Origin: Clostridia bacterium
GTDB taxonomy: Bacteria; Bacillota; Clostridia; Oscillospirales; Ruminococcaceae
Reading direction: 5' to 3'
Assembly: GCA_009929695.1 (NCBI GenBank)
Contig: RZZW01000002.1
Location: 1-64,000 of the forward strand
Length of the DNA stretch: 64,000 nucleotides
Shown here: piece by piece, positions 39,333 through 47,973 of the stretch
Layout of the letters: every line of letters starts with the position of its first letter
Position numbering within the stretch: position 1 is the stretch's first letter
The notes under the pieces: model-generated
Databases searched by the model: none
Told to the model about the DNA's origin: nothing
Seen by the model: only the letters and a program-made list of their open reading frames with translations
Made by a program: the position numbers and the translations under genes

Positions 39333-40418
39333 ATTCATCTGCCTAAGCGCCTCATGAAGCAGCTTGTGGCTCTCCTCATTATCCGCGATATACGGCGAAG
39401 CGAGCAAGCTGTCCTCGAGCACCTTCAAATTTTCGTCCGTTGGCTCAACGCCTATTTCCTTTAAAGTCAACGGCATGTCCATCTTGCGCATATATTCTTT
39501 AAGCGCGTCCTTGTCCTGCGGGAGCTTGTTGTAATAAAGCTGTGCAAATAATCCCACCGCCACTATCTCGCCGTGCAGTGCGGCAAGGGCTTCTTTTGTG
39601 AAATATGTGCGGATTGAATCGTACAAATAATGTGCAATGGCGCTTTGTGAAAAGCTTTTTGTGATATTTGCGATAACGCCCGTGACGGCGATATTTACAT
39701 ATGTAACGTCGTAAACCGCCTTTGTCGCCTTGTTATTTCTGATGTCATCAATCGCCTGTGCGCCGTAATTTTGCAGGATATCATACGTAAATTCAGCTAT
39801 TTTATACGCGCTGAAAAGGTCGATTTTGTTGTCGTCGAGCGTCATGACGGGCTTGCCGTTTTGTATCTCGATTTTCTTCGCCATAGCATCAAGAATGCCC
39901 GCCGCGGCGTAGCGTATGGGGCAGTGCGCAATCACGTCCATGTCGATGTAAACCGCGTCAATTTCGTGCTCATAGCGCCAGCAGTTGACCTTTGCACCCT
40001 CGGGCGAATACATGACGCTCATCGTTGTGAACGCCGCGCACGTTGAAATAGACGTCGGAATATTCACAACGCCAAGCCCCGCCTTTTCGCCGACGGCCTT
40101 TGCCAAATCCATTATAACGCCGCCGCCAACGCCGACGATTTCGTCGCAGCCAAGCTCGCGGCTCTTTTTGCCGAGTGCTTCGGCGGCTTCATACGAGCAA
40201 GCGCCCGCGTAAAGCTCTATCTCATACGCAAGCCCCGCGCTCTTAAAGCCCGCGAGCAGACGGTCTTTAACAGCGTCAAACGCGCGGTGACCAGCAAGCA
40301 CAAACGCTTTTTTGCCAAACCGCAAAATCTCCTCGCCGCAAACCTCTAAAATTCCGGTATCCTGCCTATAGCGCCCCGCGCCGAATTTAATTGCAGTATC
40401 AAGCTGATAAGTATCCAT
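39330..40418 (-). CDS. Glycerol dehydrogenase-like iron-containing alcohol dehydrogenase
   Basis: The 362-residue protein resembles GldA-type enzymes that oxidise glycerol or reduce small hydroxyaldehydes with NAD(H). The nucleotide-binding region reads DEIVGVGGGVIMDLAKAVG, followed by GLGVVNIPTSISTCAAFT. Metal-ligand positions are expected in AAGILDAMAKKIE, SQSAIAHYLYD and AALHGEIVAVGL. It lies beyond a terminator at the end of the aldarate operon on the same strand. It may therefore reduce an aldehyde arising from aldarate breakdown, such as tartronate semialdehyde. That link is an inference. Confidence 0.85.
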   Translation of the reverse strand: MDTYQLDTAIKFGAGRYRQDTGILEVCGEEILRFGKKAFVLAGHRAFDAVKDRLLAGFKSAGLAYEIELYAGACSYEAAEALGKKSRELGCDEIVGVGGGVIMDLAKAVGEKAGLGVVNIPTSISTCAAFTTMSVMYSPEGAKVNCWRYEHEIDAVYIDMDVIAHCPIRYAAAGILDAMAKKIEIQNGKPVMTLDDNKIDLFSAYKIAEFTYDILQNYGAQAIDDIRNNKATKAVYDVTYVNIAVTGVIANITKSFSQSAIAHYLYDSIRTYFTKEALAALHGEIVAVGLFAQLYYNKLPQDKDALKEYMRKMDMPLTLKEIGVEPTDENLKVLEDSLLASPYIADNEESHKLLHEALRQMN

Positions 40419-40467
40419 TTTAGTCCTCCGTAAAATTATTATTTTCGCCGTAAATTGTACAAACCTA

Positions 40468-40568
40468 CCTCATCCGTCGCTCCTACGTCGCGCCACCTTC
40501 CCCTAAATGGGAAGGCTTTAAAGGCTTCCCCCTCGGTGGAAGCTGTCGCCCGCAGGCGACTGATGAGG
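40468..40568. repeat. CCTCATCCGTC...GATGAGG element (family D)
   Basis: This copy starts CCTCATCCGTCGCTCCTACG and ends GACTGATGAGG, with CCTTCCCCT/AGGGAAGG-like and CTTCCCCCT/GGTGGAAG inner arms. It lies in the 397-base gap between the dehydrogenase and DapA-like genes. Confidence 0.8.
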
Positions 40569-40585
40569 GGATATTTCAAAGAAAA

Positions 40586-40618
40586 CCGCACGCATCATGA
40601 CTTGCGTGCGGCTTTAAA
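40586..40618 (-). terminator. Terminator between the DapA-like and dehydrogenase genes
   Basis: CCGCACGCA-TCATGACT-TGCGTGCGG is a perfect nine-base-pair hairpin. On the minus strand it is followed by TTTTCTTTG. It should end most transcription of the aldarate operon before the dehydrogenase gene. Confidence 0.75.
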
Positions 40619-40631
40619 AAGGAGGTAAACC

Positions 40632-40652
40632 ATGAACAGTTTACAGATGTAA
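40632..40652 (+). other. Six-codon ORF with a strong ribosome site
   Basis: AAAGGAGGTAAACC leads directly into ATG and only six sense codons (MNSLQM) before TAA. The Shine-Dalgarno match is near-perfect. It sits between the hairpin at 40586-40611 and the MITE at 40659. It could be a leader peptide or the stump of a gene whose body was lost. No downstream plus-strand gene exists for it to control. Confidence 0.35.
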
Positions 40653-40658
40653 GCTAAT

Positions 40659-40818
40659 TAGAGCACTTTCGGAAATTGCTTACAGCAGTTCAGCGGTGAA
40701 ATTTGTCTTGTACTGCGTTGTCGTCCTTGCCTTGCGTCAGCAAGGCTACGTCCTCCGCCTTGTACAAAACAAATTTCACTCACTTCCTTTGCTGCAATCA
40801 ATTCCCGAAACCGCTCTA
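40659..40818. mobile_element. MITE-like element with TA ends
   Basis: This 160-base imperfect palindrome has ends TAGAGC-N2-TTTCGG and CCGAAA-N2-GCTCTA. Inner complementary blocks are AATTG/CAATT, GTGAAATTTGT/ACAAATTTCAC and TTGTAC/GTACAA, with a central CCTTGC/GCAAGG hairpin. It encodes nothing. The TA at both ends fits a Tc1/mariner-IS630-type target. Its right end supplies the stop codon of the DapA-like gene. Confidence 0.6.
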
Positions 40819-41736
40819 GAGTAGTCCCATTCCGTCGAGCACCGCACGCAGCTTTGCCTTTTGGTCTGCACTCAGCTCTTGAATTGGGTCGAGGCACTTG
40901 CCGACGTTTATCCCTTGCAGCATAAGCCCCTCTTTGATTGTCTCGGGGAACGTGCCCATGTTGCACGCGATGCGAAGCGGCGCAAGCTTATACTGCGCTT
41001 CAAGTGCGCCCGCCAAATCGCCGTCCTCCCATTTGTCGTAGATGTCCGCCACTATGCGCGGCGCGACGTTGGCGCAGCTTGCGATAGCGCCCGTTGCGCC
41101 GTACATAAGCCCCGCGAAAATAAGTGTGTCGCGGCCTAGCAAAACGTTGAATTTATCGCGCACGTCCATTGTCAGGCGCAGATATTCCTCGCTGTTTGTC
41201 ATGTCGCCTGTTGAATCCTTAACTGCGATAATATTTTTGCAGTCACGCGCAAGCCGTGCGGCTGTGGCAGGCTCGATGGTGACGTTTGTCTTTGGCTTGT
41301 TGTTATACATGATGACAGGCATGTCGGTGCTGTCTGCAACTGTCTTGTAGAACGTATACAGTTCGTCCTGTGTCTGGCTGACAAACATCGGTGTGAGCAC
41401 GCTCACAGCGTCGTAACCGCCGACCTTTTCGACAAGCTTTATAAGGTGCACAGCTCCGCGCGTTGTGATGTGGCTGCACCCTGCAAAAAGCTGAATTGGC
41501 TTGCCCTTGCGCGTTTTCATGTCCTTGACAGCGTCGCGCACTGTCTCAAGAATTTTGCAAAATTCATCGTCGTCGATCGCGTAAAATTCGCCTGTTGTGC
41601 CGAGCGGAAAAAGCCCGTGAACGCCGTTTTCGACAAGATGGCGGCTCATTTTTGCAAGAGCGTCATAATTTACGCTGCCGTCCTCGTTGAACGGTGTGAT
41701 GATTGGCGGCGTTACGCCATAAGGTACGAATGACAT
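40816..41736 (-). CDS. DapA/NanA-family lyase or dehydratase
   Basis: The 306-residue TIM-barrel protein belongs to the class I, Schiff-base aldolase family. The phosphate-like loop reads FPLGTTGEFYAID. The catalytic Tyr lies in VIMYNNKPKTNV and the Schiff-base Lys in IIAVKDSTGD. Family members include 5-dehydro-4-deoxyglucarate dehydratase and 2-keto-3-deoxy-acid aldolases. In this cluster it most likely consumes 5-dehydro-4-deoxyglucarate made by GudD and GarD. Whether by aldol cleavage or by dehydration/decarboxylation cannot be decided by eye. The AEC transporter gene lies 18 bases upstream. Confidence 0.85.
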   Translation of the reverse strand: MSFVPYGVTPPIITPFNEDGSVNYDALAKMSRHLVENGVHGLFPLGTTGEFYAIDDDEFCKILETVRDAVKDMKTRKGKPIQLFAGCSHITTRGAVHLIKLVEKVGGYDAVSVLTPMFVSQTQDELYTFYKTVADSTDMPVIMYNNKPKTNVTIEPATAARLARDCKNIIAVKDSTGDMTNSEEYLRLTMDVRDKFNVLLGRDTLIFAGLMYGATGAIASCANVAPRIVADIYDKWEDGDLAGALEAQYKLAPLRIACNMGTFPETIKEGLMLQGINVGKCLDPIQELSADQKAKLRAVLDGMGLL

Positions 41737-41754
41737 AGTGATTTTTCCTTTCGT

Positions 41755-42666
41755 TTATAAAAATAATGTTAAAATTGGCACTGTTATGAGGCTTGTGAGG
41801 GTTGAAACAAAGACGCATTTAGACGCAAAATCCGCGTCCGCGCCGTATTTATCGGCAAGTATAGCCGTGGTTGAGCCGATGGGCATACCTGTTATGACAA
41901 CCGCAACCTTTAAGGTTGTGGGGTCGATGCCAGGTATCATGCGCAAAACAAGCAGCGCGATAAGCGGAAACGCGAGCTGACGCACAGCCACCAAGATAAA
42001 CGCCCGCTTGTCAAACACTGTTTTAATTTCTACTTCGGCGAGTATCAGCCCGACAATTACCATTGCGAGCGGCGTTGTAGACGCACCAAACGCGCCTATA
42101 GCCTTGTTGAGAAACGCCGGAAGCGGAATATGAAAAAACAATCGCAAAAGCCCGAGCTCGACGGCAATTATGCCGGGGTTGAGCAGAACATTTTTAATTC
42201 TCTGCTTTAGCGGTGCCTGCGTGAAAAGGCTTATGCCCGCGCTCCACATGAGGATGCGCGTCGGAATTATAAACAGGCTGCCTATAAAAAGCCCCTCTGA
42301 GCCATACGCGCTCTCGACAATCGGTAGCCCCGCAAAGCCCGCGTTGCTCACGAGCGTGCCGTACTGCAAAATGCTTTTAGTGCGCGGCGCAAAGCCGTTA
42401 TACGCAAACCTGCCGACGATTAGTGCACACACCGCGAGCACCGACGCTATAATGAGCGCCTGTGCGCCGACCTTGAACGTCTCGGCGGTGAGCTCCATGT
42501 CAAACGAGTTAAACACCATGCACGGCAGCGTTATGTAAATGACAAAATCGGTAAAGCTTTGCCGCGCGCTTGACTTTATAATGTTAGCCTTGCGGCAGGC
42601 GTAGCCGACAACCATGTACACAAACAGCACCGACTGTATGCCCGCCATCTGAATAAAATTTTCCAT
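41755..42666 (-). CDS. AEC-family transporter (auxin efflux carrier type)
   Basis: The 303-residue membrane protein has about ten hydrophobic helices and the two-repeat AEC layout. Features include FTDFVIYITLPCMVFNSFDM near helix 2, LVSNAGFAGLPIVESAYGSEGLF and ITGMPIGSTTAILADKYGADADFASK near the C-terminus. Bacterial AEC proteins move malate, other organic acids or amino acids. Inside the aldarate operon it could export an acid end product or import a second substrate. That role is inferred. Confidence 0.88.
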   Translation of the reverse strand: MENFIQMAGIQSVLFVYMVVGYACRKANIIKSSARQSFTDFVIYITLPCMVFNSFDMELTAETFKVGAQALIIASVLAVCALIVGRFAYNGFAPRTKSILQYGTLVSNAGFAGLPIVESAYGSEGLFIGSLFIIPTRILMWSAGISLFTQAPLKQRIKNVLLNPGIIAVELGLLRLFFHIPLPAFLNKAIGAFGASTTPLAMVIVGLILAEVEIKTVFDKRAFILVAVRQLAFPLIALLVLRMIPGIDPTTLKVAVVITGMPIGSTTAILADKYGADADFASKCVFVSTLTSLITVPILTLFL

Positions 42667-42689
42667 TCTACCCCTTTGTTGCTCTTATC

Positions 42690-42757
42690 GGGCGGATATT
42701 GAATCCGCCCCTACAAACCCGCAGCGACACCGTAGGGGCGGATTCCATATCCGCCCG
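42690..42757. repeat. Pair of GGCGGAT hairpin units
   Basis: GGGCGGATATTGAATCCGCC followed by CCTAC (42690-42714, reversed) and GTAGGGGCGGATTCCATATC with its complement (42732-42757) are two opposed copies of the same word. They lie between the AEC and LarA-like genes, inside the aldarate operon. Confidence 0.85.
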
Positions 42758-42766
42758 CCCCTCGGC

Positions 42767-44077
42767 TTAAATCTCCGTAACCAAATTCCCATCCTCATCA
42801 AACTTCATCGCCATCGGCTCATCTATCGCTTCAAGGTTTTCATATCTGCCCGCCAAAACGTCGTTATAATACGCTTCGCTCAACATGACAGTGCCGATGT
42901 GCAGGCTGTTTTTTATGCGCACCGCGCGGATATGCTCGGGCGGATTGTCAATGCCGTTAGTCGTGCGCACGCACATCTGAATTGCCTCTTTGTCCGTCGC
43001 CATAACGCACGGTATGCGCGCCGACGCAAACACGGTGTTTGTGATGCAGTTTGGATACATCGCCTCCGCGTCAATTTTGTCAAAAAGCCGCAGCGTGATC
43101 ACATTTGCAAGCCCCGCGCCGAGCGCGTTGCCGTGAGATTGCTCGCTTAAATCGAGAAAGCACGTGCGCTGAACCTTTATGCCGCCGTGTGTGAAATCGT
43201 TTGAAAATGTGCCTGTGATATTTGGGTCAACGCCTGTTCCGCTGTAATTTTTGCCTATCTCGTCAACTATCAGCACATCCGTCTCGCCGACAATCAAGCG
43301 CGGCATATTTTCAAACGCGTATTTTAAAAGCTGCGGCTCGCGCGTCATAATGTCACAAGCATCAATCGCCTCAATGCGGCAAGTTTCGTCGTAAGCATTT
43401 TCCATGCACGGAATTGCAAGCAGCACAGGCGCTTTTTCGATTATCAGCCGCGCCATTGAGGGTATGTTTTTTGCAATATTTATCATACCCTCGCTGTGCA
43501 CGCTCTCCGCGCCCTTTTGCTTGCCGAGCCCAATGCAAAGCATTTTGCACGGCCCGCTCTCATATTCGCCGCGAAAAGCGTTGTGCGGCTTTAGGCGGCA
43601 AGAAACTATTATTCCGTCGCTCTCATATGCGTTTTTGTCTATGTAAACAGGGCGGCCTGTGTCTGAAACGCCGAGATAGACAGTGTCCATGCTGCTTCTT
43701 ATTTCACAGCCCATAGTCTGCTCGGTGATGCCGTAGTCGGCAAGCACCTGCCTTTGACCCTCGGCTGTCGCACCTCCGTGGCTGCCCATTGCGGGGACTA
43801 CAAACGGCTGCGCGCCTGCGGATTTCACAAAATCGACAATCGCCTTTGTGATGATATCCACATTTGCCACACCTCTGCTGCCCGCGGTAATTGCAATTTG
43901 CATACCGGGGCGAAGCTTATCTGCAAACTTCTGCTGCGACAGCTCGGCGTTTATAACGGCGGGAATGTCGCTTGGCAGAATGACAGGGCGCGGAAAGGTC
44001 TGCCTTGCGCGGAACATCTTAGGAAGCTGCACCGGCGCAAGCAAAGCAGACACCACGCCGCCTTTTGTAACCTGCAT
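42767..44077 (-). CDS. LarA-like DUF2088 protein (nickel-pincer racemase family)
   Basis: The start is the ATG at 44077 (MQVTKGGVVSALLAP) with GAGG eight bases upstream, giving 436 residues. Upstream codons are repeat-derived. The N-terminal DUF2088 part has ITAGSRGVANVDII, VPAMGSHGGATAEGQ and SCRLKPHNAFRGEYESGPCKML followed by IGLGKQKGAESVH. The C-terminal half carries ETDVLIVDEIGKNYSGTG. Relatives racemise or epimerise alpha-hydroxyacids using a nickel-pincer nucleotide. No larB, larC or larE cofactor genes are in the window. Next to garD and gudD, a sugar-acid epimerase role is plausible but unproven. Confidence 0.8.
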   Translation of the reverse strand: MQVTKGGVVSALLAPVQLPKMFRARQTFPRPVILPSDIPAVINAELSQQKFADKLRPGMQIAITAGSRGVANVDIITKAIVDFVKSAGAQPFVVPAMGSHGGATAEGQRQVLADYGITEQTMGCEIRSSMDTVYLGVSDTGRPVYIDKNAYESDGIIVSCRLKPHNAFRGEYESGPCKMLCIGLGKQKGAESVHSEGMINIAKNIPSMARLIIEKAPVLLAIPCMENAYDETCRIEAIDACDIMTREPQLLKYAFENMPRLIVGETDVLIVDEIGKNYSGTGVDPNITGTFSNDFTHGGIKVQRTCFLDLSEQSHGNALGAGLANVITLRLFDKIDAEAMYPNCITNTVFASARIPCVMATDKEAIQMCVRTTNGIDNPPEHIRAVRIKNSLHIGTVMLSEAYYNDVLAGRYENLEAIDEPMAMKFDEDGNLVTEI

Positions 44078-44167
44078 AATGTATACCTCATATTCAGTTG
44101 TAGTGTGTTGATAATTTGTGTGTTGATGCGGTTGTGCGGAGTGGTAAGTTTTGTGCACCGCCGTGCC

Positions 44168-44268
44168 CCTCATCCGTCACGCAAGCGTGCCACCTTCCCC
44201 CGAGGGGGGAAGGCTTTCGTTGGCTTCCCCTTGAGGGGAAGCTGTCACCGCAGGTGACTGATGAGGTG
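44168..44268. repeat. CCTCATCCGTC...GATGAGG element (family D)
   Basis: The copy starts CCTCATCCGTCACGCAAGCG and ends GACTGATGAGG, with CCTTCCCCC/GGGGGGAAGG and CTTCCCCTT/AGGGGAAG hairpins. It lies in the 228-base gap between garD and the LarA-like gene, so it is transcribed within the operon. Confidence 0.85.
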
Positions 44269-44305
44269 TAGCCTACCATTTGCACCTCGTCGTCAATGTG
44301 TGCAC

Positions 44306-45826
44306 TTACGTAATCGGTGCCGGATTAAAAATGCACATATCGTTATGGAAACCATATTGGTCGCTGAACGGCTCTTTTTTGCCGCTTGCAACGTCGATGA
44401 TAAACTCAAATAATTCTGTGCCGACCTCCGGTATGCTCGCCTCGCCTGTGGCGATTTTGCCCGCCGAAATATCTATCATGTCAAACCAGTGATCCTTCAT
44501 TTCGTTGCGGCTGCACACCTTAATAACCGGCGCAATGTCAAGCCCGTATGGCGTGCCGCGGCCTGTCATAAACACCTGCAAGCCGATGCCGCTCGCCACC
44601 TGTGACGGGCCGCACACTATGTCAGACGCGGGCGTTGCCGCATAGATTAAGCCGTGCTTTGTCGGCTGTGCGGCGGGGCTCAACACCTCGACGATTTGGC
44701 TTGTGCCCGATTTCGCGATTGACCCCATCGCCTTTTCGACGATATTCGCAAGCCCGCCCTTTTTGTTGCCCGGGGTTGGGTTTGCGTCGCGGTCAACGCC
44801 GCCTGCGTCGAGGTAATCGTCGTACCATTTCATTTCCTCGGCAAGACGGTCGCGCGTGTGAGCGTCGGCACAGCGGGCGGCAAGCATGTGCACGCCGTCG
44901 CGCACCTCTGTCACCTCGCTAAACATGACAGTCGCGCCGCCCTTCACAAGCATATCAGCCGCATAGCCCGCGCTCGGATTTGCCGTCAAGCCGCTGAACG
45001 CGTCGCTGCCGCCGCACTGCATACCGATGAGCAGCTCGCTCAAGGGCAGCGGCTCGCGCTTGCGCAAATTGAGCCTTTGCAGCTTTTTGTCCGCCATGTC
45101 AAGCAGCGCGTCCATCATTGCGTCGTGGCCTGCAAAGTCCTGCAAGGTCAGGCAGTTTTCATCGTTTATATCCTCCGGCGGCAGCACGCGGTCATACGTC
45201 AGCTTTTCGCAGCCAAGCCCGACGAGCATCACCTCGCCACCGAAATTCGGGTGGCGGATAACATTTGTGACCGCCCTTATAGGTATATTCGCCATCGGCG
45301 CGTTAATCGCAACACCGCAGCCGTATGGGTGCGTGACCGCCACAACGCCGTCGACGTTAGGATATTTTGGCAAAAGCTCTTTTTTGATGCGCTCCACCGC
45401 AACCCTCACAACACCCGCCGCGCACTGAACTGTCGTGACAATGCCAAGCAGATTACGCGTTGCGGCATAGCCGTTTTTGTTTTTGTAGCCGAGCCACGTT
45501 TTGACGGTTGGGTTAGGCAAGCTCTCTGTCGGCACTAAATTAGTTCCATACGGCATATTGTCAACGCTTGGGCTCTCGGGCAAATCGAGCATATGCTCGT
45601 TTATCCAGCTGCCGACTGCGATGTCGTCCTTGGCATAGCCGAGCACAACGCCGTAGCGAATGATGTCGCCGCCCTTTTTGATATCGACAAGCGCAATTTT
45701 ATGCGCCTGCGGAATATCCTGCCGCGCCACAATTCCGTCCGCCACCTGTGTGCCCGCCGCGATATCCTCAACAGCAATAGCCACATTGTCTTTATCAGTA
45801 ACCTTAATAAAAAGTGGAGCGCTCAT
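44306..45826 (-). CDS. garD: Galactarate dehydratase
   Basis: GarD dehydrates galactarate (meso) to 5-dehydro-4-deoxy-D-glucarate. The 506-residue protein has the SAF domain at the N-terminus (about 1-90). The UxaA/GarD core follows with NGYAATRNLLGIVTTVQCAAG, KYPNVDGVVAVTHPYGCGVAINAPM, GLGCEKL and GMQCGGSDAFSGLTANP. Near the end it has ANPTPGNKKGGLANIVEKA and RGTPYGLDIAPVIK, closing FNPAPIT. These segments are closer to GarD than to altronate dehydratase. It sits 11 bases after tctA, so import and first catabolic step are coupled. Confidence 0.92.
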   Translation of the reverse strand: MSAPLFIKVTDKDNVAIAVEDIAAGTQVADGIVARQDIPQAHKIALVDIKKGGDIIRYGVVLGYAKDDIAVGSWINEHMLDLPESPSVDNMPYGTNLVPTESLPNPTVKTWLGYKNKNGYAATRNLLGIVTTVQCAAGVVRVAVERIKKELLPKYPNVDGVVAVTHPYGCGVAINAPMANIPIRAVTNVIRHPNFGGEVMLVGLGCEKLTYDRVLPPEDINDENCLTLQDFAGHDAMMDALLDMADKKLQRLNLRKREPLPLSELLIGMQCGGSDAFSGLTANPSAGYAADMLVKGGATVMFSEVTEVRDGVHMLAARCADAHTRDRLAEEMKWYDDYLDAGGVDRDANPTPGNKKGGLANIVEKAMGSIAKSGTSQIVEVLSPAAQPTKHGLIYAATPASDIVCGPSQVASGIGLQVFMTGRGTPYGLDIAPVIKVCSRNEMKDHWFDMIDISAGKIATGEASIPEVGTELFEFIIDVASGKKEPFSDQYGFHNDMCIFNPAPIT

Positions 45827-45837
45827 AATTTAACTCC

Positions 45838-47313
45838 TTAATTAGTTTGTTTTTTGCTTTTGTTGTTATCATAAATCGCATACGCAATCGACGCGAAAAT
45901 CATCAGCCAAATCACCCAGCCTATCGGGCGTGTGAAGAACACCATAAGGCTGCCCTTTTGCGCGCTGATGGCCTGAATGAAGTAGTTTTCAAGGTCTTTG
46001 CCGAGGATAAAGCCGATGAGGAAGCACGACGCGGGGATTTTGATTTTGCCAAAAATATATCCCACAACGCCGAATACTAAAAGCGTCCAAACGTCAAACA
46101 TGCGTCCGTTCTTCGTGGCATAAGCGCCAACAAGGCAGATCATGATGATGACGGGATAAAGGCGCTGGCCTGGAATGTATATGATTTTGCTTATCCATTT
46201 AATAGGATAGAACATGCATACAAACATGAGCACGTTGCAGACGAGCAGCGCGATTAGAATAGTGTTCCACGTCACAGGGTTTTGCGTGATGAACAGCGGC
46301 CCAACCTGAACACCCTGAAGCATAAACGCCGAGATAAGCACCGCCGTCGTTGAGTCGCCGGGGATACCGAGGCTCAAAAGCGGGATAAGCGCGCCGCCTG
46401 TGAGACCGTTGTTTGAGGTTTCAGACGCGACAAGACCCTCTGTAACGCCTGTGCCGAGAAGCTCGGGGTGCTTTGAAAAGTTTTTCGCCTGAGCGTATGA
46501 GAGGATTGACGCGGCTGACCCGCCAACGCCCGGCAAAACGCCCATGAACGTGCCGATTAGCGCCGAGCGAATGACGTTTATGCCCTGACCCTTGAAGTCC
46601 TTAAAGCTGAAATGGGTTTTGCTGCCGTCCATTTCGTCGTCCTTGACCTTCTCGATTTTGAAGCGCATACCCTCTTCGGCCTCTTCAAAAATCTGTGCGA
46701 TAGCAAAAAGGCCAATGAGCACAGGCAAAAGCTGAAAGCCGTCCTGCATTTTAGATTCAAGAAAGCTCGGCACAAGGCGGTAGCCGTTATTTACGCTGAA
46801 CATGCCCGCGAGGCTTACAAGAACGCCGAAAAAGCCCGCGAATACGCCGCGAAGCATCTGACCCTTTGACAGCGCCGCAATGACTGTTAAAGCAAAAAGA
46901 ATGATAAGGAATTTTTCGACAGCGCTGAATTTAAGCGCCGCCGCAGAGAGCATCGGCGTAAACAGCCAAAGGCAGATGAGCGAAATTATACCGCCGATAA
47001 AGCTTGACACAATGCCGATTTTAAGCGCGCGCTCGCCCTCGCCGCGCTTTGCCATCGGATAGCCGTCAAACGTAGTTGTTATAGACGACGGCGTGCCGGG
47101 GATATTTATGAGAATTGCAGGGATAAGCCCGCCCGAAATGCCGCCGACGTAAAGACCGAGCAGCAGATAAAGCGCCGTGTTAAGGTCGTAAGCATATGTA
47201 AGCGGCAGAAAAACCGCGACAGCCATCGTGGCCGTCATGCCGGGTATAGCGCCGAAAACAAGACCGGCAACAACGCCCAGCAAAGCTATTAAAACTTGTG
47301 AAATACCTATCAT
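45838..47313 (-). CDS. tctA: Tripartite tricarboxylate transporter, large permease TctA
   Basis: TctA is the large membrane subunit of TTT importers, which are driven by ion gradients and fed by a binding protein. The 491-residue protein has about 12 hydrophobic helices. The two family signatures are GAIPGMTATMAVAVFLPLTYA (helix 1-2) and GVLPGVGGSAASILSYAQAKNFSKHPE with ETSNNGLTGGALIPLLSLGIPGDSTTAVLI. It follows tctB by 19 bases and precedes garD by 11. The genomic setting suggests galactarate/glucarate as cargo, although the family name refers to tricarboxylates. Confidence 0.95.
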   Translation of the reverse strand: MIGISQVLIALLGVVAGLVFGAIPGMTATMAVAVFLPLTYAYDLNTALYLLLGLYVGGISGGLIPAILINIPGTPSSITTTFDGYPMAKRGEGERALKIGIVSSFIGGIISLICLWLFTPMLSAAALKFSAVEKFLIILFALTVIAALSKGQMLRGVFAGFFGVLVSLAGMFSVNNGYRLVPSFLESKMQDGFQLLPVLIGLFAIAQIFEEAEEGMRFKIEKVKDDEMDGSKTHFSFKDFKGQGINVIRSALIGTFMGVLPGVGGSAASILSYAQAKNFSKHPELLGTGVTEGLVASETSNNGLTGGALIPLLSLGIPGDSTTAVLISAFMLQGVQVGPLFITQNPVTWNTILIALLVCNVLMFVCMFYPIKWISKIIYIPGQRLYPVIIMICLVGAYATKNGRMFDVWTLLVFGVVGYIFGKIKIPASCFLIGFILGKDLENYFIQAISAQKGSLMVFFTRPIGWVIWLMIFASIAYAIYDNNKSKKQTN

Positions 47314-47332
47314 TTAGCTTCACCGACCCTTC

Positions 47333-47770
47333 TTAATAAAATGTGATGCCGAGGTCTGTAAAGGTTAAGCTTAACATACCTGACGGCAGTGTGATGTTGA
47401 AAACGATGCCGAAAAGCACGCTGATAGTCAGCGACGCAACGACAGAAATAACAACGCTCATGATGACAGCCTTTTTGCTGAAGCCGGTGTATAAAAGGTT
47501 GAACAAAAAGACAAAAACGATGCTTGTGACAGTGAAGCCAATCACGTCGACAAGCGCTATGTAAGCGATAAACAGCACAAGCGTGCCGAAAAGCTTTACA
47601 AAATCCGCCTTATCAATAAAGAATTTACCCGCCTTTTTAAAGAAAGCTTCGCCTTTCTTTTTGCGGGCAAGCCCCTCTGTGATGATAATGGCTGCAAGCA
47701 GGATAACAAGTATGCCGATAACAATAGTAGGCATTATCCAGTGCTCGCTGGAATAAACGACATTTATCAT
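47333..47770 (-). CDS. tctB: Tripartite tricarboxylate transporter, small permease TctB
   Basis: The 145-residue membrane protein has four predicted helices, the usual TctB layout. The start is the ATG at 47770 (MINVVYSSEHWIMPT); upstream codons lie in repeat sequence. A hydrophobic first helix (IVIGILVILLAAIII), a charged cytoplasmic loop (ARKKKGEAFFKKAGKF) and three more helices follow. It sits between the binding-protein gene and tctA. Confidence 0.85.
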   Translation of the reverse strand: MINVVYSSEHWIMPTIVIGILVILLAAIIITEGLARKKKGEAFFKKAGKFFIDKADFVKLFGTLVLFIAYIALVDVIGFTVTSIVFVFLFNLLYTGFSKKAVIMSVVISVVASLTISVLFGIVFNITLPSGMLSLTFTDLGITFY

Positions 47771-47836
47771 ATTATCACTCTTTCTATAATGGTTTATGGT
47801 GCACACACAATTACGCACAAATTCGCAGCGTCCCTT

Positions 47837-47915
47837 GTAGGGGACGGCGTCCTCGACGTCCCGTGCAGGTCTACGCAAACTTGCGGCAACCGTAGGGGCG
47901 ATTCACGAATCGCCC
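47837..47915. repeat. Two GTAGGGG hairpin units between tctC and tctB
   Basis: GTAGGGGACGGCGTCCTCGA (47837-47862) and GTAGGGGCGATTCACGAATC (47892-47915) carry different palindromic words in the same frame. The connector reads TGCAGGTCTACGCAAACTTG. Confidence 0.85.
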
Positions 47916-47973
47916 GTGCAGGTTTGCGCAAATTCACCTCATCGGTTTCGCAAACTCATCTTTTTTAAAAAAT

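Noticed and set aside
40658-40966. Minus-strand frame overlapping the DapA-like gene's 3' end
   Set aside because: It is another frame of the lyase gene fused to the MITE and has no ribosome site or family resemblance.
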